Program-made: the position numbers and the translations under genes | Notes under the pieces: model-generated | The model's input: only the letters and a program-made list of their open reading frames with translations | Databases searched by the model: none | What the model was told of the DNA's origin: nothing | DNA from: Streptomyces violaceorubidus | GTDB taxonomy: Bacteria; Actinomycetota; Actinomycetes; Streptomycetales; Streptomycetaceae | Reading direction: 5' to 3' | DNA: 64,000 nt | Assembly: GCF_000717995.1 (NCBI RefSeq) | Contig: NZ_JODM01000002.1 | Span: forward strand, 434,001-498,000 | In this document: positions 50,095-59,348 of the stretch, in pieces | Layout: every line of letters starts with the position of its first letter | Numbering within the stretch: position 1 is the first letter of the stretch

Positions 50095-52220
50095 GCACCA
50101 CCGCAGAGCTGCTGAAGGGTGCGGCCGAGCTGTTCCCCGGCGAGGTCGTCACGCAGGCGCACGTACGCCACTTCGACCTCCCCCTGGGCGTCGGGCGCTT
50201 CGCCCTGATCACCCTGGACAACGGCCACGACCACACCAAGCCGACCACGCTCGGCCCGCAGTCGCTGGCGAACATCGACGCCGCCCTCGACCGGGTCGAG
50301 AAGGAGGCCGCGGACGGCGACATCGTCGGCGTCGGCGTCACCGGCAAGCCGTTCATCTTCGCCGTCGGCGCCGACCTCAAGGGCGTCGAGCTGCTGAAGC
50401 GGCACGAGGACGCGCTGGCCATCGGCAAGGGCGGCCACGACGTCCTCAAGCGCCTGGCGAACCTCGCGGTGCCGTCCTTCGCGTACTACAACGGCGCGGC
50501 CATGGGCGGCGGCGTGGAGATCGGCCTGCACTGCACCTACCGCACGGTCTCGGCGGCCCTCCCGGCCTTCTCCCTCCCCGAGGTCTTCCTCGGCCTGGTC
50601 CCCGGCTGGGGCGGCTGCACGCTGCTGCCGAACCTGATCGGCGCCGACAAGGCCGTCTCGGTGATCATCGAGAACAGCCTCAACCAGAACAAGCAGCTGG
50701 GGGGCAAGCAGGTCTTCGAGCTGGGCATCGCGGACGCGATCTTCGAGGGCGCCGACTTCCTGGAGCAGTCGCTGATCTGGACGGCGTCCGTCCTCAAGGG
50801 CGAGATCACCGTCGAGCGTCCGCTGATCGACCGCGGCGAGGCCTGGGACCAGGCCGTCGCCAAGGGCCGCTTCATCGCCGACGGCAAGGTGCACGGCGCC
50901 GCCCCGGCCGCCTACCGCGCCCTGGACATCGTCGCCGCCGCCAAGAACGGCGACCTCCAGCAGGGCTTCGACGCCGAGGACCAGGCCCTCGCCGACCTCA
51001 TCATGGGCGGCGAACTGCGCTCCGGCATCTACGCCTTCAACCTGGTCCAAAAGCGCGGCAAGCGCCCGGCGGGTGCGCCCGACAAGTCGCTGGCCCGCCC
51101 GGTCACCAAGGTGGGCGTCGTCGGCGCCGGCCTGATGGCCTCGCAGCTCGCGCTGCTGTTCCTGCGCCGCCTGGAGGTCCCGGTCGTCCTGACCGACATC
51201 GACCAGGAGCGCGTCGACAAGGGTGTGGGCTACGTCCACGGCGAGATCGACAAGCTGCTCGGCAAGGGCCGGGTCAACCAGGACAAGGCCAACCGCCTCA
51301 AGGCCCTGGTGACGGGTGTCCTGGACAAGGCCGAGGGCTTCGCGGACGCCGACTTCATCATCGAAGCGGTCTTCGAGGAGATGGGCGTCAAGCAGAAGGT
51401 GTTCGCGGAGGTCGAGGCGGTGGCGCCCGCGCACGCCGTCCTGGCCACCAACACCTCGTCCCTCTCCGTGTCGGAGATGGCGTCGAAGCTGAAGCACCCC
51501 GAGCGGGTCGTCGGCTTCCACTTCTTCAACCCGGTCGCGATCCTCCCGCTGCTGGAGATCGTCCGCGGCGAGCAGACCGACGACGCGGCCCTGGCCACGG
51601 CGTTCGGCGTCGCCAAGAAGCTGAAGAAGACCGCGGTGCTGGTCAAGGACGCCCCGGCGTTCGTGGTCAACCGCATCCTGACCCGCTTCATGGGCGAGAT
51701 CCAGAACGTCATCGACGAGGGCACCCCGGTGCCGGTGGCGGAGAAGGCGGTGGAGCCCCTCGGCCTGCCGATGTCCCCGCTGGTCCTGCTGGAGCTGGTC
51801 GGCCCCGCGATCGGCCTGCACGTCTCGGAGACCCTCAACCGGGCCTTCCCCGAGCGCTTCACGGTCTCCCCGAACCTGAAGGCGGTCGTCGAGGCGGGCA
51901 AGCGCGGCTTCTACGTCTACGACAGCGGCAAGCCGGAGCTCGACCCGGAGGTCGCCGCGCTGCTGAAGCAGGGCGACACCGTCCTGACGGAGGAGCAGGT
52001 CCGCGCCCGCGTCCTGGACGCGGTGGCCCAGGAGATCGGCCTGATGCTCGACGAGGGCGTCGTCGCCGAGGCCCAGGACATCGACCTGTGCCTGATCACC
52101 GGCGCCGGCTGGCCCTTCCACCTGGGCGGCATCACGCCGTACCTGGACCGCGAGGGCGTCTCGGAGCGGGTGAACGGGAAGCCGTTCCTGGAGGCGGGCG
52201 TGGCGAGCGTGCCCGCGTAG
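50091..52220 (+). CDS. fadB: Multifunctional fatty-acid oxidation protein FadB-type (enoyl-CoA hydratase / 3-hydroxyacyl-CoA dehydrogenase)
   Basis: A 709-residue bifunctional enzyme, the partner of the thiolase; the start GTG 50091 overlaps the thiolase stop. The N-terminal hydratase domain contains ITLDNGHDHTKPTTL, the oxyanion segment YNGAAMGGGVEIGL and LPEVFLGLVPGWGG with the catalytic glutamate. The 3-hydroxyacyl-CoA dehydrogenase NAD-binding fold is VTKVGVVGAGLMASQLALLF near residue 343, with ATNTSSLSVSEMASKL and HFFNPVAILPLLEIV (catalytic His) after it. VVNRILTRFMGEIQNVIDEG and GWPFHLGG-type motifs mark the C-terminal dehydrogenase halves. Length is close to the usual about 715-730 residues. 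It is followed by a strong terminator. Confidence 0.94.
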   Translation: MSTTAELLKGAAELFPGEVVTQAHVRHFDLPLGVGRFALITLDNGHDHTKPTTLGPQSLANIDAALDRVEKEAADGDIVGVGVTGKPFIFAVGADLKGVELLKRHEDALAIGKGGHDVLKRLANLAVPSFAYYNGAAMGGGVEIGLHCTYRTVSAALPAFSLPEVFLGLVPGWGGCTLLPNLIGADKAVSVIIENSLNQNKQLGGKQVFELGIADAIFEGADFLEQSLIWTASVLKGEITVERPLIDRGEAWDQAVAKGRFIADGKVHGAAPAAYRALDIVAAAKNGDLQQGFDAEDQALADLIMGGELRSGIYAFNLVQKRGKRPAGAPDKSLARPVTKVGVVGAGLMASQLALLFLRRLEVPVVLTDIDQERVDKGVGYVHGEIDKLLGKGRVNQDKANRLKALVTGVLDKAEGFADADFIIEAVFEEMGVKQKVFAEVEAVAPAHAVLATNTSSLSVSEMASKLKHPERVVGFHFFNPVAILPLLEIVRGEQTDDAALATAFGVAKKLKKTAVLVKDAPAFVVNRILTRFMGEIQNVIDEGTPVPVAEKAVEPLGLPMSPLVLLELVGPAIGLHVSETLNRAFPERFTVSPNLKAVVEAGKRGFYVYDSGKPELDPEVAALLKQGDTVLTEEQVRARVLDAVAQEIGLMLDEGVVAEAQDIDLCLITGAGWPFHLGGITPYLDREGVSERVNGKPFLEAGVASVPA

Positions 52221-52236
52221 CGGTTCCGTCACCGAA

Positions 52237-52296
52237 GGGCGTGGGGCGCCCGCGGACCGGCTGTGGCCGGTCGCGCGGGCGCCCCACGCCCCTTTT
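52237..52296. terminator. Strong terminator closing the thiolase-fadB operon
   Basis: A long hairpin from 52237 to 52291 with arms GGGCGTGGGGCGCCCGCG and the matching complement (one single-base bulge), loop around 52261-52266, followed by CTTTT at 52292-52296. It lies between the fadB stop and the convergent glycosyltransferase stop at 52306, so it may serve both strands. Confidence 0.85.
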
Positions 52297-52305
52297 CGCC
52301 CCCTT

Positions 52306-55047
52306 CTAGCCGTCCGACGCGGCGAGTTCGGCGATGGCGGCCGTCGCGCGGGCGCAGTTGTCGCGGTCCTCGAAGGCGAAGAAGGCGCGCGCCCGGTAGT
52401 CGTACTCCGGTTCGCGGACGCACCCGTTGCCGAGGTAGCGGATCACCTCGGTCACCACTTCCTCGACGTTGCCGCACACCGGGCCGAACCCGTCGTACGC
52501 GGCCTCGAAGTACCCCTTCCTGGCGTGCTTCGCCCAGTACTCGTCCGGGTCGAACCGGGCGTAGACGAGCGGCGTGCCGAGGTAGGCCATGTCGAAGTGG
52601 ACCGAGGACCAGTCGGTGATGAACAGGTCGCACTGGCGCAGCGCCGTCTGCACGCTGACCTTGGTCTGGTCCAGGCGCTGCACCCGGGGATGGTCCGGGA
52701 CCACTCCCTCGATCATGTTCCGCATCTCGTAGTGCGGGAGGAAGTCGAGCACGTAGTCGTAGTGCTCCAGTGCCTCCATCAGCTTCGGGTGGCGCAGCAG
52801 CTGCACCATGAACGCGCGGTAGGTCGACTCCCGGAAGATCTCGTCGACCGCGTCCTTGTCGGCCCCGTCCTGCTGGAGGTAGGAGGGGATCGTCAGGTAC
52901 TTGCGCCAGGTGGGCATCAGCAGGATCCGCCTGCGGCCGCGGTCCGGCTGGAGGGCGTCGAAGCGCGGGAAGCCCAGCGCCTTTGCCTGGTCGCCGTAGT
53001 GCATGTGCTCGGCGAAGTACTGGGCCTCCCGGTCACTGGTCGCGAACACCAGGTCCACACCGGTCCGGTTGCGGTGCAGCGCCTTGCTGCCGTCCTCGTC
53101 CGTGACCCCGTGCTGGAGGAAGACCCGCCGGGCGCCGATGCGCCAGTTGAGGTGCTTGAGGTACTTCGTGCGGTCCCAGCCGTCGGGGAGCATGTACGAG
53201 TCGATGTCGTAGGCGTTGATGAGCAGCGAGGCGTGCAGCATGAGGAGCTTGTGCTTCCAGGAGCTGTGCGCCACCACGTTCCCCAGGCGCTTCAGCTTGG
53301 CCCGGTCGGCGCTGCCCTTCTCGATGACGTAGTAGGCCTTGCGGCGGCGCTCGTGCTGACGCAGGTAGGTGAACAGGTGCAGGCTGTTGTCCTGCGCGGT
53401 GTCCCTGCGCTCGCCGATCAGCCAGATCTCCTTGCGGCGGTAGAACCGGAGCGTGGCCCGCCGGATGGCGCGAGCGCGCCAGAAGGGCGCCTTGCGCTTC
53501 TTCTGGTCCTGGTCCAGGCCTTCGAGGAACTCCTCCCAGTCCTTGTCCCCGTCCCGGCCCCGCGCCTCCCGTACGACCAGTACGGCGTTGTCCTTGCCCT
53601 TCGACAGCGGAAGGACCCAGCGGTCGGCGACCTTCATGGGCCGGGCGCTCCGCAGCATCGCCGTGGTGGTCATGCACGGGCGCGAGACATCACGGCCGGA
53701 GGTGCAGAAGACCAGCTTCAGCGGGAACTCGCCGTCCCCCAGCGCGCCCGCGGGTACGACCGCCTCGAATCCGCCCCAGGCGAGGTCGTCGCGGGTAGCC
53801 AGCAGGTCACTGCGCCAGACCTGCCGTGCGGGCACCATCTGACCGCTCTTCTCCACCCACAGCTGCATGCGGTTGCGCATGGGCCGGCCCATCGGGAGCC
53901 CGTTGAGGACGAACCGCCCGGCGACGAGGACTCCGCCGGACTCCGGGTCCGCCTGGATGCGTTCCACGTGCACGCTGGTGGAGGAGACCTTCGTGAGCGG
54001 CAGCAGCGCGCTCGGCACCGCCACGTCGAGGTAGAGGTCGCCGCCTCGTCCGTACACGCCGCCGATCGCCTGGTCCGGACGGGCGAAGAGCTCGTACCAG
54101 TTCATGTACATCGCGAGGAACGGCACCCGGTGGCGTGCGTCGTGGGTGGAGGCCAGGACCGCGTCGGGTGTCACCAGCGTGTAGACCGCGCGGGCCCGCT
54201 GGAAGAGCTGGAAGAGCTCCTCCTCCGGCAGGACCTGCGGCGCGCGCAGCGCGAACCCCTGGTAGCTGCGCACCAGGAACCGGTTGAGGACCTCCTGCCG
54301 GTGGCCGGAGAGGCGGGAGCGGAGGGTCATCAGGTACTCCTCCAGGAGGAGGTGGTCCCAGTAGTTCGCCGTGCGCTCCCACAGCTTGTCCATCGTGGAG
54401 TCCTCGGCGGCGCGCTTGCGGTACTTGTAGACCGTGCTGGGCACCATGGCGATGCGATCCGCGAGCAGCATGGCGGGCACCGAGAAGAACGCGTCCTCGA
54501 AGTGCACGCCTTCGCGGAACCTGATGTTGTTCGCGCGGATGAACTCGATGTCGAAGAGCTTGTGGCAGGCGCTTCCGCCGTGGATCATCTCCGGGATGTT
54601 CTCGATCCCGGGGTGCACCTGGACCTGCTTGCCGAAGTAGCGCAGCCAGGGCCAGTTGGTCTCCTCCGGGAAGGTCTCCATCCGGCCGATGGTGAGCGGC
54701 ACCCGCTCCTTCACCGCGGTCCGCCACATGGTTTCCAGGGCGTCCTCGGGCAGTACGTCGTCGGAGTCGCAGAAGGTGATGTAGCGGGCGCTGACCAGGT
54801 CCATCCCCGCGTTCCTGGCCCCGCCCGCCTTGCCCTCCGCGTGCACGAACGCCCATACGTTGGGGTGCCGGGCCGCGAATTCGGCCGCGATGGCGGCCGA
54901 GCTGTCGCTGCTGCCGTTGTCGACCAGGACCACCTGGCAGCGGTCGAAGATCGTCTGCCGGGCCAGCGAGTCCAGGCACTCCGGGAGGTATCTCTCCACG
55001 TTGAAGATGGGGACGACGACGGCGACGGCGTAGAGGGGTTCGAACAC
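52306..55047 (-). CDS. Bifunctional GT2 glycosyltransferase / CDP-glycerol glycerophosphotransferase
   Basis: A 913-residue wall-polymer enzyme. GTG 55047 has AGGAG six bases upstream; the frame upstream is not coding. N-terminal GT-A domain: VAVVVPIFNVERYLPECLDS, VVLVDNGSSDSSAAIA, ITFCDSDDVLPEDALETM (DxD-like). A middle beta-rich region (GGDLYLDVAVPSALLPLTKV, CTSGRDVSRPCMTTTAMLR) links to a TagF-type C-terminal half: NVVAHSSWKHKLLMLHASLL, RVFLQHGVTDEDGSKALHR, LDFLPHYEMRNMIEG and LFITDWSSVHFDMAYLGTPL. It should add glycerophosphate or a sugar/glycerophosphate unit to a teichoic-type polymer, at the inner face of the membrane. It is the last gene of a four-gene minus-strand cluster. Confidence 0.87.
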   Translation of the reverse strand: MFEPLYAVAVVVPIFNVERYLPECLDSLARQTIFDRCQVVLVDNGSSDSSAAIAAEFAARHPNVWAFVHAEGKAGGARNAGMDLVSARYITFCDSDDVLPEDALETMWRTAVKERVPLTIGRMETFPEETNWPWLRYFGKQVQVHPGIENIPEMIHGGSACHKLFDIEFIRANNIRFREGVHFEDAFFSVPAMLLADRIAMVPSTVYKYRKRAAEDSTMDKLWERTANYWDHLLLEEYLMTLRSRLSGHRQEVLNRFLVRSYQGFALRAPQVLPEEELFQLFQRARAVYTLVTPDAVLASTHDARHRVPFLAMYMNWYELFARPDQAIGGVYGRGGDLYLDVAVPSALLPLTKVSSTSVHVERIQADPESGGVLVAGRFVLNGLPMGRPMRNRMQLWVEKSGQMVPARQVWRSDLLATRDDLAWGGFEAVVPAGALGDGEFPLKLVFCTSGRDVSRPCMTTTAMLRSARPMKVADRWVLPLSKGKDNAVLVVREARGRDGDKDWEEFLEGLDQDQKKRKAPFWRARAIRRATLRFYRRKEIWLIGERRDTAQDNSLHLFTYLRQHERRRKAYYVIEKGSADRAKLKRLGNVVAHSSWKHKLLMLHASLLINAYDIDSYMLPDGWDRTKYLKHLNWRIGARRVFLQHGVTDEDGSKALHRNRTGVDLVFATSDREAQYFAEHMHYGDQAKALGFPRFDALQPDRGRRRILLMPTWRKYLTIPSYLQQDGADKDAVDEIFRESTYRAFMVQLLRHPKLMEALEHYDYVLDFLPHYEMRNMIEGVVPDHPRVQRLDQTKVSVQTALRQCDLFITDWSSVHFDMAYLGTPLVYARFDPDEYWAKHARKGYFEAAYDGFGPVCGNVEEVVTEVIRYLGNGCVREPEYDYRARAFFAFEDRDNCARATAAIAELAASDG

Positions 55048-55097
55048 GAATGACTCCTGATTTCTGACGAATACCCCATTTCTGGAGCGGGCGCTGA

Positions 55098-56573
55098 TCA
55101 GTGCTGGCCGGACTCGACGACCAGGTGGGCGTTCCCGCCCTCGGCAGTGATCCGCGCGAGGCCGTGGAATCCGTTGACGGGCGGGTTCTGGGCCAGGGCC
55201 GGGGAGACGGCGCAGGGGCGCGAGACGTCCCGGCCCCGGGTGCACACCACGAGGCGCACGGGGAAGGAGCCGGCCGGGAACTGCCGGGGGTCGACCGTGA
55301 CGCTGAAGACCGCTCCCGCCTGGTCGGGCCGGTCGTGGGAGTGCCCGTGGTTCACCGCAGGAAGGGTCGTTCCGCTGCGTTCGAACCAGACCTGCAGTTC
55401 CAGCCCGGCCAGCAGTTCGTCGGGGATGCCGTTGACCGAGAAGCGGCCGTGGATCACCGCCGTCCCGCCGTCGCCCGCGGAGACGCCCTCGATGTGGGCC
55501 GGGACGGACGTGACCTTCGTGAGCGGCAGTCCCCACGAGGTCCCCGGGTAGTCGACGTAGAGGTCGCCCTCACGGCCGTAGACCGGGCCGAGCACCGAAG
55601 CAGGACGGTAGAAGAGGTCGAAGTCGCCGAGGTGCAGCGCCAGGTACGGGAGCCGGTGCCTGGTGTCGTGGGTGCTGCGCGCGAACTGCTCGGAGGTGAT
55701 CCCCCAGTAGAGGGCGCGGCAGCGCTCGAAGAGCTGTCGGCAGTCGGCCTCCCCGAAGACGTGCGGCGCCCTCAGCAGGAAGCCCTGCATGCTGCGGATG
55801 AGGAACCGTTCCAGCGTCTCCTGCTGGTACGGGGTGAGGGTCTGGCGCATGGCCGCGAGGTACTCCAGCATCACCAGCTGGTCGGCGTAGTTCTGCGGGA
55901 GGTCCCAGATGGTGTCCATGACGGAGGTGCCGTCGCCGCGCCTGCGGTACTCGTAGACGGGAGCGTCGACCAGTGCGATGCGCTCCGAGAGCAGCAGCGC
56001 GGGCTGCGAGACGTAGGCGTCCTCGAAGGCGGTGCCGGTACCGAAGCGTATGCCCTGGGAACGCAGCAGATCGAGGTCGAAGATCTTGTTCCAGCAGGAT
56101 GCCGAGTGGATCAGGTCGGGGATGTCGACGACGCTGCTCACGGTCTTGACGTTCTTGCCGAAGTACTTGTGCCACGGTGCCTTGACCGGCTTCGGGACGT
56201 GCTTCTCCCGCCCCACCACGACCGTGGCCCTCGTCTTGACGATGGTGTTCCGGAGCACTTCCAGGGACCGCTCGGGCACGATGTCGTCGGCGTCCCAGAA
56301 CACGATGTACGGCGTCGTCGCCATGTCCATGCCCAGATTGCGCGCGTCCCCGGCCCGGCCCTCGGGCTGGGCGACCAGGTCGACGTTGGCGTGCCGGTCG
56401 GCGAACTCGCTCGCGATCGCCACCGACTGGTCGGTGCTGCCGTTGTCGACGAGGATCACACGGGCACGCGCCAGAGCCGTCTGCGCGGCCACCGACTCCA
56501 GGAACGCGCCGAAATGGTTCTGGACGTCGCGGAACGGCACGACGACCGTCACGTCACGGTTGGCCTGGGACAT
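55098..56573 (-). CDS. GT2-domain paralogue lacking the glycerophosphotransferase module
   Basis: A 491-residue protein from ATG 56573 (CAGGAGGAAAT upstream). It is paralogous to the N-terminal part of both neighbours: VTVVVPFRDVQNHFGAFLES, VILVDNGSTDQSVAIAS, IVFWDADDIVPERSLEVL (DxD), WNKIFDLDLLRSQGIRFGTG and the GREGDLYVDYPGTSWGLPLT and CTRGRDVSRPCAVSPALAQ segment. It ends there (AEGGNAHLVVESGQH), so the TagF half is absent, giving a short variant rather than a broken gene; no TagF fragment remains between it and the next gene. The likely role is transfer of a sugar to the same polymer. 21 bp separate it from the 56595 gene. Confidence 0.8.
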   Translation of the reverse strand: MSQANRDVTVVVPFRDVQNHFGAFLESVAAQTALARARVILVDNGSTDQSVAIASEFADRHANVDLVAQPEGRAGDARNLGMDMATTPYIVFWDADDIVPERSLEVLRNTIVKTRATVVVGREKHVPKPVKAPWHKYFGKNVKTVSSVVDIPDLIHSASCWNKIFDLDLLRSQGIRFGTGTAFEDAYVSQPALLLSERIALVDAPVYEYRRRGDGTSVMDTIWDLPQNYADQLVMLEYLAAMRQTLTPYQQETLERFLIRSMQGFLLRAPHVFGEADCRQLFERCRALYWGITSEQFARSTHDTRHRLPYLALHLGDFDLFYRPASVLGPVYGREGDLYVDYPGTSWGLPLTKVTSVPAHIEGVSAGDGGTAVIHGRFSVNGIPDELLAGLELQVWFERSGTTLPAVNHGHSHDRPDQAGAVFSVTVDPRQFPAGSFPVRLVVCTRGRDVSRPCAVSPALAQNPPVNGFHGLARITAEGGNAHLVVESGQH

Positions 56574-56594
56574 ATTTCCTCCTGGAACACCACA

Positions 56595-59348
56595 TCAGTG
56601 CCTCGCACCCCGAATGAGGCCGTCGATCGCTTCCGAGGCCCTCGCATTGTTCTGCCGGTCCCGGTACTCGAAGAACTTCTCCGCCCGTCGCAGGTACTCG
56701 GGCTCTGGCGCACACCCGGCCCGCAGGTAGCGCACCACTTCGGCGACGGTCTCCTCGACGCTTTCGCACACCGGCCCGAAGCCGTCCCGGCGGGCGTCGA
56801 AGTAGCCCTTCTGGTAATGCCCGTCCCAGTACTCCTCGGCGTCGAACTGCGCGTAGACCAAGGGAGTCCCCAGGTACGCGACGTCGAACGCGGTCGACGA
56901 CCAGTCCGTGAGGAAGAGGTCGCAACGGCGCATGGCCTCCTGCACACTGGTCTCGTTCTGGTCGGCGACCCGGACGCGTTTGCGGTCCGGCACCATGTCC
57001 CCGACCATCGCGCGCATTTCGTAGTGCGGCAGGAAATCCAGGGTGTAGTCGTAGCGGTCCAGGGCGGCGAGCAGGGCCGGGTCGTTCAGGAAGCGGACCA
57101 TGAACTCCCGGTAGCCGGAGGCGAGGAACCGGTCGCGCGCGGCCTGCCGCGCCTCGCGGCCACCGCCGTCCCGGCTGTACGAGGCGACGGTCAGATAGGC
57201 GCGCCACGTCGGCATGAAGAGGATCGTGCGGCTGCCGCGAGCGGGGGTCAGCGCGTCGAAGCGGGGGAATCCGCTGACCTCCACCTGCCCGTCGTAGCCG
57301 AGTTCCCGCGACAGGAACCGCCCCTCGTCCCGGCTCACCGCGAGGATGAGATCGACACCCGTGCGGTTGCGGTGCAGGCCCTTGCTGACGTCCTTGTCCG
57401 TCACCCCGTGCTGGAGGAAGACCCGGCGGGCGCCCACCCGCCAGTTCAGGTGCTTGAGGTAGCGGGTCCGGTCCCAGCCGTCGGGCAGCATGTACGTGTC
57501 GATGTCATAGGCGTTGACCAGTGCCGTCGCGTGCAGCATCAGCAGCTTGTGCTTCCAGGAACTGTGCGCGACGACGTGCCCGAGCCCCGCCAGGCGGGCC
57601 CGGTCCGGGCTGCCGGACCGGATCACGTAGTACGCCCCGCGCCGCTTCGCGGAGGTGCGCAGGTGGCGGAACAGGTGCCAGCCGTTGTCCTGCGCGGTGT
57701 CGCCCCGCTCGCCCAGCAGCCAGATGTCCCGACCCAGGAGCAGCGGCTTCAGCGGCTTCGTGAGCAGCCGGAGCAGGCGCTGCTTCCAGAAGGGCCGCCG
57801 GCGCAGTACGTGTTTGGCGTCCTTGGCGACGAGGCCGCCCAGCAGGGCGCGCGCGCCGGGCCGGCGGGCCGGACCGAGGACCATCAGGATCGCCCGGTTC
57901 CTCCCCTTCCAGTGCGGCACCACCCGGGTCCCGCCGTGTTCGACGACGCGTGCCCCGCGCAGATAGCCCGCGGCGACCAGACACGGGGTGACCACCTGGC
58001 CGCCCTCGGCGTCGACCGCGAACTCCAGGTCGTGCACGCCCTGCCGCAGGGCGTCCAGCGGAAGGTCGGCGGTGAAGCCGCCCCACTCGGTGTCCGGCCG
58101 CGTGTTGCGCATGTCCCGCCGGCGCACCTGGGTGGCGGGGACGCTGAGCCGGCTTCCGCGTACGCGCAGGCTCAGGTGCCCCTCCAGCGGCCGGACCAGC
58201 GGCATGCCGCCCACTTCGAACCGCCCGGCGAGCCTCAGCATTCCGGTCCCGGGCACCTCGCGGACGTGCTCCAGGTGGGCGGTGAAGGGCGTGGCCCGGG
58301 CCAGCGGGGCCAGCCGGTCGGGAAGGCCGCCGACGAGGTGGGCGCCGCCGTCCCGGACGGAGAGCTTGTGCAGCCGGGCCGCCCGGTCGGCGAAGAGGCC
58401 GAAGTCCCCGGTGGCGAAGGCGAGGTAGGCCACGCGGTGACGGGCGTCGGCGGTGGCCCTGAGGATCAGGTCGGGGTCGACGTCCTGGTAGACCGCGCGG
58501 CACCGCGCGTAGATCTCTTCCAGTTCGGCCCCCTGGAAGAGGTCGGGCGCCCGCAGCGCGAAGCCCTGGTAGCTGCGGACCAGGAAGAGGTCGAGCACGG
58601 CCCGCGAGAGGTCCGGCAGTCCCGCGCCCATCCGGTGCAGGTACTCCACCAGTTGCAGGTGGTCCCAGTAGTTCTGCCGCCGCGTCCAGATCGCGTCCAT
58701 GGTCGAGTTGCCCGCCGCGCGCTTGCGGTACTGGTAGACGCACTGGTCGACCAGCGCGAGGCGGGTGGCGAGGACGAGCGCGGCCACGCCGACGTAGGCG
58801 TCCTCGAAGTGCACGCCCTCCGCGAAGCGGATGCCGTGGGAGCGCAGGTAGGCGAGGTCGAAGAGCTTGTTGCAGGCACTGGCGCTGTGCACCAGCTCGG
58901 GCATCTCCGCCACTGCGGCGAACGTCCGGTCGCCCTTGCCGAAGTACCCCTTCCACGCCCAGTTGGTCGGCTTGGGGAACGTCTCCATCATCCCCACCAC
59001 GACCTGGGCACCGGTTGCCGCGGCGGCCTCCAGCATGCGTTCCAGCGCGGTGGGCGGCAGGACGTCGTCGGAGTCGCAGAAGGTGATGCGGGCACCTGTC
59101 GCCCGGTCCATCCCGAGGTTGCGGGCCGCTCCGGCACCCCCGCCGCGGCGCACCAGCACCGTGGTGTTGGCGTGCCGGCGGGCGAACTCGGCGCACAGCC
59201 GGTAGGAGCCGTCCGTGCTGCCGTTGTCGACGAGCAGCACCTCGCAGCGCTCGAACACGGTCTGCGCCGCGATGGAATCCAGACATTCCTGGAGGTACTG
59301 CTCCACGTTGTACACCGGCACGACCAGCGTGACGTCATAGGCGTTCAT
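56595..59348 (-). CDS. Bifunctional GT2 glycosyltransferase / CDP-glycerol glycerophosphotransferase
   Basis: A 917-residue protein, paralogue of the 52306 gene. ATG 59348 overlaps the Stealth gene stop (ATGA). GT2 half: VTLVVPVYNVEQYLQECLDS, VLLVDNGSTDGSYRLCAEF, ITFCDSDDVLPPTALERML, GVHFEDAYVGVAALVLATRL. TagF half: VVAHSSWKHKLLMLHATALV, RVFLQHGVTDKDVSKGLHRN, TILFMPTWRAYLTVASYSRD, YDYTLDFLPHYEMRAMVGDM and LFLTDWSSTAFDVAYLGTPL. The order of motifs is as in TagF/TarF-like enzymes, which polymerise or prime polyglycerol-phosphate. Two such enzymes in one cluster suggest priming and polymerisation roles, but which is which is not readable. Confidence 0.87.
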   Translation of the reverse strand: MNAYDVTLVVPVYNVEQYLQECLDSIAAQTVFERCEVLLVDNGSTDGSYRLCAEFARRHANTTVLVRRGGGAGAARNLGMDRATGARITFCDSDDVLPPTALERMLEAAAATGAQVVVGMMETFPKPTNWAWKGYFGKGDRTFAAVAEMPELVHSASACNKLFDLAYLRSHGIRFAEGVHFEDAYVGVAALVLATRLALVDQCVYQYRKRAAGNSTMDAIWTRRQNYWDHLQLVEYLHRMGAGLPDLSRAVLDLFLVRSYQGFALRAPDLFQGAELEEIYARCRAVYQDVDPDLILRATADARHRVAYLAFATGDFGLFADRAARLHKLSVRDGGAHLVGGLPDRLAPLARATPFTAHLEHVREVPGTGMLRLAGRFEVGGMPLVRPLEGHLSLRVRGSRLSVPATQVRRRDMRNTRPDTEWGGFTADLPLDALRQGVHDLEFAVDAEGGQVVTPCLVAAGYLRGARVVEHGGTRVVPHWKGRNRAILMVLGPARRPGARALLGGLVAKDAKHVLRRRPFWKQRLLRLLTKPLKPLLLGRDIWLLGERGDTAQDNGWHLFRHLRTSAKRRGAYYVIRSGSPDRARLAGLGHVVAHSSWKHKLLMLHATALVNAYDIDTYMLPDGWDRTRYLKHLNWRVGARRVFLQHGVTDKDVSKGLHRNRTGVDLILAVSRDEGRFLSRELGYDGQVEVSGFPRFDALTPARGSRTILFMPTWRAYLTVASYSRDGGGREARQAARDRFLASGYREFMVRFLNDPALLAALDRYDYTLDFLPHYEMRAMVGDMVPDRKRVRVADQNETSVQEAMRRCDLFLTDWSSTAFDVAYLGTPLVYAQFDAEEYWDGHYQKGYFDARRDGFGPVCESVEETVAEVVRYLRAGCAPEPEYLRRAEKFFEYRDRQNNARASEAIDGLIRGARH